From positions 1 to 8,432 of the forward strand of contig FR884462.1 in assembly GCA_000435535.1 (NCBI GenBank): 8,432 bases of DNA, written 5' to 3'. Positions 5,272 to 8,432 of the stretch are shown here, in pieces (the stretch's first letter is position 1; every line of letters starts with the position of its first letter). Both the position numbers and the translations under genes were made by a program. Under the pieces are notes generated by a model that worked only from the letters and a program-made list of their open reading frames with translations, ran no database searches and had not been told where the DNA came from. The stretch comes from Clostridium sp. CAG:575. Its GTDB lineage: Bacteria; Bacillota; Clostridia; TANB77; CAG-508.

Positions 5272-5806
5272 CTAGTCTGCTAATTTGCTTTCTCCTGTTG
5301 CATAATCAATAATAATTCCATCTTGTACATTATACACATATACATTAAAGTGTAATTTTCCATTATCCTCTATAGAATATGCTTCAATGTTTACACCACT
5401 TGCCAATTCATTCTCACCTTCAAAATATGGAGTAACTCTATATAATACATGGTTAGTTTGATTTTCCTTTAAGTAATTATATACTTCATCTTAATCTTCA
5501 TTTACTTTTTTCCAACTAGTTTTTATCATTGCCATTCCGTACTCTTCCATTTTCTAGATTAGAATAATGAGTTCCATCTATATTAATGTCTTCTGTAGTA
5601 AATTCAGGGATATTATTGTTTATTTCAATAAATATTTCTCCACTATATTCTGGAATATTTGATATATCATAAGAAATTTTGTTATTTTCTACAATATTTC
5701 CTGTTTGATTTTCTTCCTCATTGTTAAAATACGCACCTATAGCAATTATTATAATAACAATATTATTGTAATTTGTTTTAATTTATTTGATTTAATATTT
5801 CTATAT
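5272..5806 (-). pseudogene. Remnant of a membrane-anchored DNA/RNA non-specific endonuclease, catalytic centre lost
   Basis: Read with two frame changes, the minus strand gives a hydrophobic N-terminal segment (ITIIL / VIIIIAIGAYF), then ISYDISNIPEYSGEIFIEIN, NNIPEFTTEDI and HYSNLEN. After a shift near 5536-5551 it gives EYGMAMIKTSWKKVNED, an in-frame TAA (5493-5491), DEVYNYLKENQTNHVLYRVTP, YFEGENELASGVNIEAYSI, FNVYVYNVQDGIIIDYATGE and a TAG at 5274. These blocks are, from family knowledge, the start and end of secreted or membrane-anchored DNA/RNA non-specific endonucleases of Bacillota (His-Me finger, NucA/EndA-like). The middle block of roughly 80 residues, which holds the NRCHLIGYQL-type catalytic His and Asn, is absent. 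With a frameshift in the membrane segment, no visible start codon, a further shift, a TAA and the deletion, it is plainly dead. In life it would have acted outside the membrane on nucleic acids. Confidence 0.8.
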
Positions 5807-5810
5807 TTTA

Positions 5811-5846
5811 ATAAAAACAGAGCTATGATTTTGAACATAACTCTAT
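5811..5846 (-). terminator. Rho-independent terminator of the AbiE-like operon
   Basis: On the minus strand AGAGTTATG (5844-5836) pairs with CATAGCTCT (5827-5819), with one G-U pair and an 8-nt loop. A GTTTTTAT run (5818-5811) follows. It lies 11 nt past the AbiEii stop. Confidence 0.75.
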
Positions 5847-5856
5847 TCTTCTTCTT

Positions 5857-6911
5857 TTATTTTTCTAAACTCTTAATTATGTAATAGTATGCTTCTTCAT
5901 TAAATAGACTCATACGTTTTAATCTTTTTCTATATTCTAACGGTATTTCTACTTCATTAACTTCAACTCCATCATAATACTTTTCTATTACATTTTCATC
6001 ATTTTTTATTAATTTAATTAAATATAATACTTTACTTGCTGCAGTTAAAACTTCTTTATCTATTAAAAATTTTCCTTCTGTTATAAATCCAGACATCTTA
6101 CTCATGCCTAAATTTATTTTATCTATATGTTCTTTTCTTAATAAAATAACATCTTCACAAAAATCTTGTATATCATCTAATACATCTTTATAAGTGATTT
6201 CTCTTAATTTTCTATATTCAATTTCTCTAGTTGCAATATTTATAAAGCTACTTTTAACTATATTTAAATCTTCAGCATTGTCAAAAAGCTTGTCTACATC
6301 ATATAATTGTTTCATTAATTCTAATTCTTTTTGAGAATCGTAGCTAATTCCTGTAGTTTTTGTAGCTAATACTGTTAGCTTATCACCCAGAATACTTTCT
6401 ATTGTTGGCAATTCCACTTCTACATCACTTACTACTTTTATTTTACTACATTCAATCTTTTTCATTGTTGTTTCTGGATATTTATTTTTCTCATAAGCAA
6501 CATCTAATAATATATATTTTTCAGAATCATCAGTAGCAGAGTCAAAGAAAAATTTAAAATGTTGTAAATTCATTCTCTGACTTGCTGCATTTTCTCTAAT
6601 ATTTTCTTCCACTCTTTTAAACAAGTCTTGATGTTCTATATTTTATTCAGACATGTTTTAACTTTTTATTTATCTTCTTCAGTAATTATATCTACATCCA
6701 CAGAAAATCTTTTTATTTGGTCTAATAACAATACTAATGATGTTCCTCCTTTAAAAATAAAATTCAACCCTTCATTCACTAAACACTCAACAAAAAATAA
6801 TTCACCTGTCGTTTTTTCTAGTAATTCTAAATTAGCAGACTTATTATCTTTTCTTATATTATCTATTGATTCTTTTAAAGATTCTTTATTTCTTATTTGT
6901 TATGCTAGCAT
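5857..6911 (-). pseudogene. AbiEii/AbiGii-type nucleotidyltransferase toxin gene, disrupted
   Basis: Intact AbiEii proteins are nucleotidyltransferase-fold toxins of abortive-infection (type IV toxin-antitoxin) systems. The ATG at 6911 has GGAG upstream (6921-6918). The frame then reads MLA-TAA (6902-6900), QIRNKESLKESIDNIRK, LFFVECLVNEGLNFIFKGGTS (motif GGTSL) and KRFSVDVDIITEEDK (the DxD metal site), then TAA at 6668-6666. A one-base frameshift near 6635-6645 follows. The rest is an uninterrupted 255-codon frame with ELPTIESILGDKLTVLATKT and MKQLYDVDKLFD, the later AbiEii motifs, ending at a TAA (5857). An open frame from a TTG at 6624 exists but lacks a ribosome binding site and the nucleotidyltransferase motifs. 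All catalytic motifs can still be seen, so the decay looks recent. The gene cannot give a full protein by normal decoding. Confidence 0.85.
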
Positions 6912-6921
6912 TTTTTTCTCC

Positions 6922-7082
6922 TTATAATTCATTTAAAACTTTCAATTTTCTTATATAATTTTTATATTGTTCTAAATTTCCTCTATCTTTTGCTTATGAA
7001 TATAATTTTTTAAAATTTAGGTACTTTTCATATTTGGAAATATATTCCATTTTCTTTCAAATGTAGTATTTAGTCTTGCATT
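6922..7082 (-). pseudogene. Fragment of the gene upstream of AbiEii, possibly the AbiEi antitoxin C-terminus
   Basis: From an ATG at 7050 the frame gives MEYISKYEKYLNFKKLYS, a TAA (6996-6994), then AKDRGNLEQYKNYIRKLKVL and NEL to a TAA at 6924-6922, ten bases before the AbiEii ATG. In another frame just upstream (about 7082-7030) ARLNTTFERKWNIF looks protein-like, so a frameshift near 7035 may join the two. The lysine-rich helix with an (Y/x)AKDRGN core suits the C-terminal end of an AbiEi-like antitoxin, the expected neighbour, but the length is far below the roughly 200 residues of that family and the DNA-binding domain is gone. The rsmB-like stop lies 34 nt upstream, so the gene's 5' part has been deleted. 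The antitoxin identity rests mainly on context. Confidence 0.45.
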
Positions 7083-7116
7083 TTAAACTAGAATTTACTT
7101 TTTTACTTAACCCTTT

Positions 7117-8007
7117 TTATTTTTTTCTAATTTTTGCAACAAAAAATCCTTCATATAAATCTGTAGGTTTTACGCACAATGTTCCCGGAATTTTAGTTGG
7201 AAGTAATGGTAAATTTTCTATTCCCTCAAATGATATTGGTTCAATCTCTATTTTTCCATCTTTTAGTATGTTTGCAACTACTTCTTCATTTTCACATTCT
7301 AAAATTGAGCAAGTTGAATATACCATTTCATGTCCTGGTTTTAATAGATTGATAGCTTTTCGTAATAATTTTTTTTGTGTTACTGCTGATCTTTCTATCA
7401 ATTGTTTTGTAAAATATTTTTCGATATTTTGGTCTTTAAAGTCTAATGTTCCACTTCCACTACATGGTGCATCTAGTAATATTTGGTCAAATGAAAAAAA
7501 ATTATCTATATATCTTGAGTCTTTTTCCATTATAAATACACATGTTGCTCCTTGCTTATCTATATTATATTTTAATCTTTCTGCTCGTATCTTATTTTTT
7601 TCACATGCTGTTATATGTGCCCTGTTATTTGTAAGTGCTGCTATTTGCGTTGTTTTTCCTCCTGGTGCTGCTGCCATGTCTAATATGTCTGTTCTTTCCT
7701 TTGGTTCTAATATTATTGGTGGTAACATTGATGATAGGCTTTGTAGATATAGTTCTCCGTTTTTATATATTGACATTTCTTGTATTGTTTTTTCGTTTGT
7801 ATTTTTTATTATTAGTGCTTCTTTATTCCATGGAACTTCTTCATATTCGATTTTTTTTTCTTTTAATTCTTTTTTTATTGTTTCTATGTTGCTTTTTATT
7901 GTGTTTACTCTTAGTGTTGTTTTTCTTTCTGTTTTGTATCCTTCTATTATTGTTTTTGTTATTTCTTTTCCATATTGTTTTTCTAGCATTTCTTCTAAAA
8001 ATTTCAT
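7117..8007 (-). CDS. NOL1/NOP2/Sun-family RNA cytosine-C5 methyltransferase (RsmB/RsmF-like)
   Basis: This 296-residue cytosolic enzyme should transfer a methyl group from SAM to C5 of a cytosine in rRNA or tRNA. The SAM-binding motif DILDMAAAPGGKTTQIAAL covers residues 107-125. LLDAPCSGSGTL holds the release cysteine C182. YSTCSI holds the catalytic cysteine C233. The N-terminal part (TTLRVNTIKSN, GELYLQSLSSMLPP) is the short substrate-binding region of this family. It lacks the NusB-like domain of RsmB and the C-terminal extension of RsmF, so it belongs to the compact members of about 300 residues whose target base cannot be told from sequence. I choose the ATG at 8007, with AAAGGA (8019-8014) 6 nt upstream, over an in-frame TTG at 8049. 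It is intact, unlike the four remnants to its left, and probably a resident chromosomal gene. Confidence 0.93.
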   Translation of the reverse strand: MKFLEEMLEKQYGKEITKTIIEGYKTERKTTLRVNTIKSNIETIKKELKEKKIEYEEVPWNKEALIIKNTNEKTIQEMSIYKNGELYLQSLSSMLPPIILEPKERTDILDMAAAPGGKTTQIAALTNNRAHITACEKNKIRAERLKYNIDKQGATCVFIMEKDSRYIDNFFSFDQILLDAPCSGSGTLDFKDQNIEKYFTKQLIERSAVTQKKLLRKAINLLKPGHEMVYSTCSILECENEEVVANILKDGKIEIEPISFEGIENLPLLPTKIPGTLCVKPTDLYEGFFVAKIRKK

Positions 8008-8110
8008 TGTTTTTCCTTTCGCTCTCTTCGTTCGCTCATCGTCATCCAAAATTTTTTCAAAATTTCGTCTGCCAAATCTTAGGCTTGTCCGTTCTTTCCA
8101 TCCTATTTTT
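8008..8110 (-). other. Leader of the methyltransferase gene with two tiny overlapping reading frames
   Basis: This stretch is less A+T-rich and purine-biased compared with its flanks. On the minus strand it contains MERTDKPKIWQTKF (ATG near 8100, ends TGA) and MTMSERRERKEKQ, whose TGA overlaps the methyltransferase ATG as ATGA. The methyltransferase frame itself is also open through it from a TTG at 8049. Neither tiny frame has a convincing ribosome binding site. It could be an untranslated leader, a coupled leader peptide or a small dispersed repeat. Confidence 0.3.
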
Positions 8111-8119
8111 TATATTAAA

Positions 8120-8148
8120 ATATTATCATATAAATTTGTTTATTACAA
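8120..8148 (-). promoter_or_regulatory. Possible promoter of the methyltransferase gene
   Basis: -35-like TTGTAA (8148-8143) and -10-like TAATAT (8125-8120) are separated by 17 bp, each matching 4 of 6 consensus bases. GATAAT (8127-8122) overlaps as an alternative -10. In such A+T-rich sequence this is modest evidence. Confidence 0.4.
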
Positions 8149-8324
8149 GTTTCTTTTTTGTTTAATTTGCATATATTATATAAAGAATATTAGTGATAAA
8201 CTTAGGGAAGAATAAAAAAATAAATTTTAAAATTAGGGATAACTTTGTTTTAAATATTAATTTATATCTTTTTATTTTAATTATATATGTCTAGTTAAAA
8301 TTAAAAATATAAAACGAGAATATG

Positions 8325-8349
8325 ACAACATTTTTTAGAAAAAAGTTGT
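8325..8349. repeat. Interrupted palindrome (ACAAC and T6 paired with A6 and GTTGT)
   Basis: ACAAC and TTTTTT (8325-8336, one bulged A) pair with AAAAAA and GTTGT (8339-8349) across a 2-nt centre. It could be an operator or hairpin upstream of a rightward gene outside the window. Such A/T runs also arise by chance. Confidence 0.4.
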
Positions 8350-8385
8350 TGCATGGGTAATGAAAATTTTGCCTTTATAGAAAAA

Positions 8386-8405
8386 TTTTTGGGAATTTTT
8401 GGGAA
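8386..8405 (+). repeat. Tandem repeat TTTTTGGGAA x2
   Basis: Two exact adjacent 10-bp copies lie 15 bp before the TTGACT box. Possibly a regulator site; nothing more can be said from the sequence. Confidence 0.5.
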
Positions 8406-8432
8406 TTTATTAAAAAGTCTTGACTTATTTAT

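Larger units (their letters stand above)
8149..8432. other. A+T-rich stretch to the right edge without a recognised gene
   Basis: No reading frame with a ribosome binding site and protein-like sequence was found on either strand. The stretch holds an interrupted palindrome (8325-8349), a tandem 10-mer (8386-8405), and TTGACT at 8420-8425, which may be the -35 box of a rightward promoter whose -10 lies past the edge. Confidence 0.5.

Noticed and set aside
5857..6624. Intact 255-residue AbiEii protein started at TTG 6624
   Set aside because: There is no ribosome binding site, and the GGTSL/DxD nucleotidyltransferase motifs lie upstream beyond a frameshift. It is the 3' part of a broken gene.
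7076..8215. Long plus-strand open frame of 379 codons
   Set aside because: It lies opposite the methyltransferase gene, is extremely Phe/Ser/Ile-rich, has no ribosome binding site and no recognisable motif. The minus-strand gene has all NOL1/NOP2/Sun motifs.
8322..8360. 12-codon plus-strand frame MTTFFRKKLLHG near the right edge
   Set aside because: No clear ribosome binding site, and the coding sequence coincides with an A/T palindrome; chance is likely.
1..8432. CRISPR array, rRNA genes, insertion-sequence transposase
   Set aside because: No regularly spaced repeats, no rRNA-like sequence and no transposase motifs were seen on either strand.

Overview
The window is strongly A+T-rich, with GGAGG-type ribosome binding sites close upstream of the intact genes. 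It carries a Tn916/phage-like tyrosine integrase, AbiE-type and NucA-type gene remnants, and a truncated DUF6809-like gene. Together these suggest a low-GC member of the Bacillota, probably a gut-type Clostridia or related lineage. The taxonomy is inferred from composition and gene families only.

Left part (1-2432): the end of an integrative element. A 5'-open DUF6076-like zinc-finger gene is followed by a complete tyrosine recombinase (906-2081). Downstream come two 11-bp-periodic TGTCCCC repeats (probable integrase arm sites), a leftward terminator, and a 45-nt fragment that matches the 3' half of an initiator tRNA-Met gene, starting exactly at the anticodon loop. Directly after this att-like core, a DUF6809-like gene is present only as its last 37 codons.

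Middle part (2433-4386): a tidy leftward operon of NUDIX hydrolase, ASCH-domain protein and HAD phosphatase, with its own -10 box and terminator. Its right flank repeats the layout seen after the integrase: 11-bp-periodic direct repeats, a leftward terminator, 45 unpaired bases, then the same 13 bp CGGGTTATGAGAA. I read this as a second, decayed attachment site, so the window looks like a tandem pile-up of integrative elements, or their relics, at an initiator-tRNA target.

Right-middle part (4387-7082): a gene graveyard. A plus-strand small gene has a nonsense codon. On the minus strand lie a remnant of a membrane-anchored DNA/RNA non-specific endonuclease that has lost its catalytic centre, its partner gene with a TAG, an AbiEii-type nucleotidyltransferase toxin gene with two TAAs and a frameshift, and a scrap of the gene upstream of it, perhaps the AbiEi antitoxin. 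None appears able to make a full product by normal decoding.

Right part (7117-8432): an intact NOL1/NOP2/Sun (RsmB/RsmF-like) RNA m5C methyltransferase on the minus strand with a plausible promoter, then about 280 bp of A+T-rich sequence with small repeats and a -35-like TTGACT at the edge. This is the most likely host-chromosomal gene in the window.
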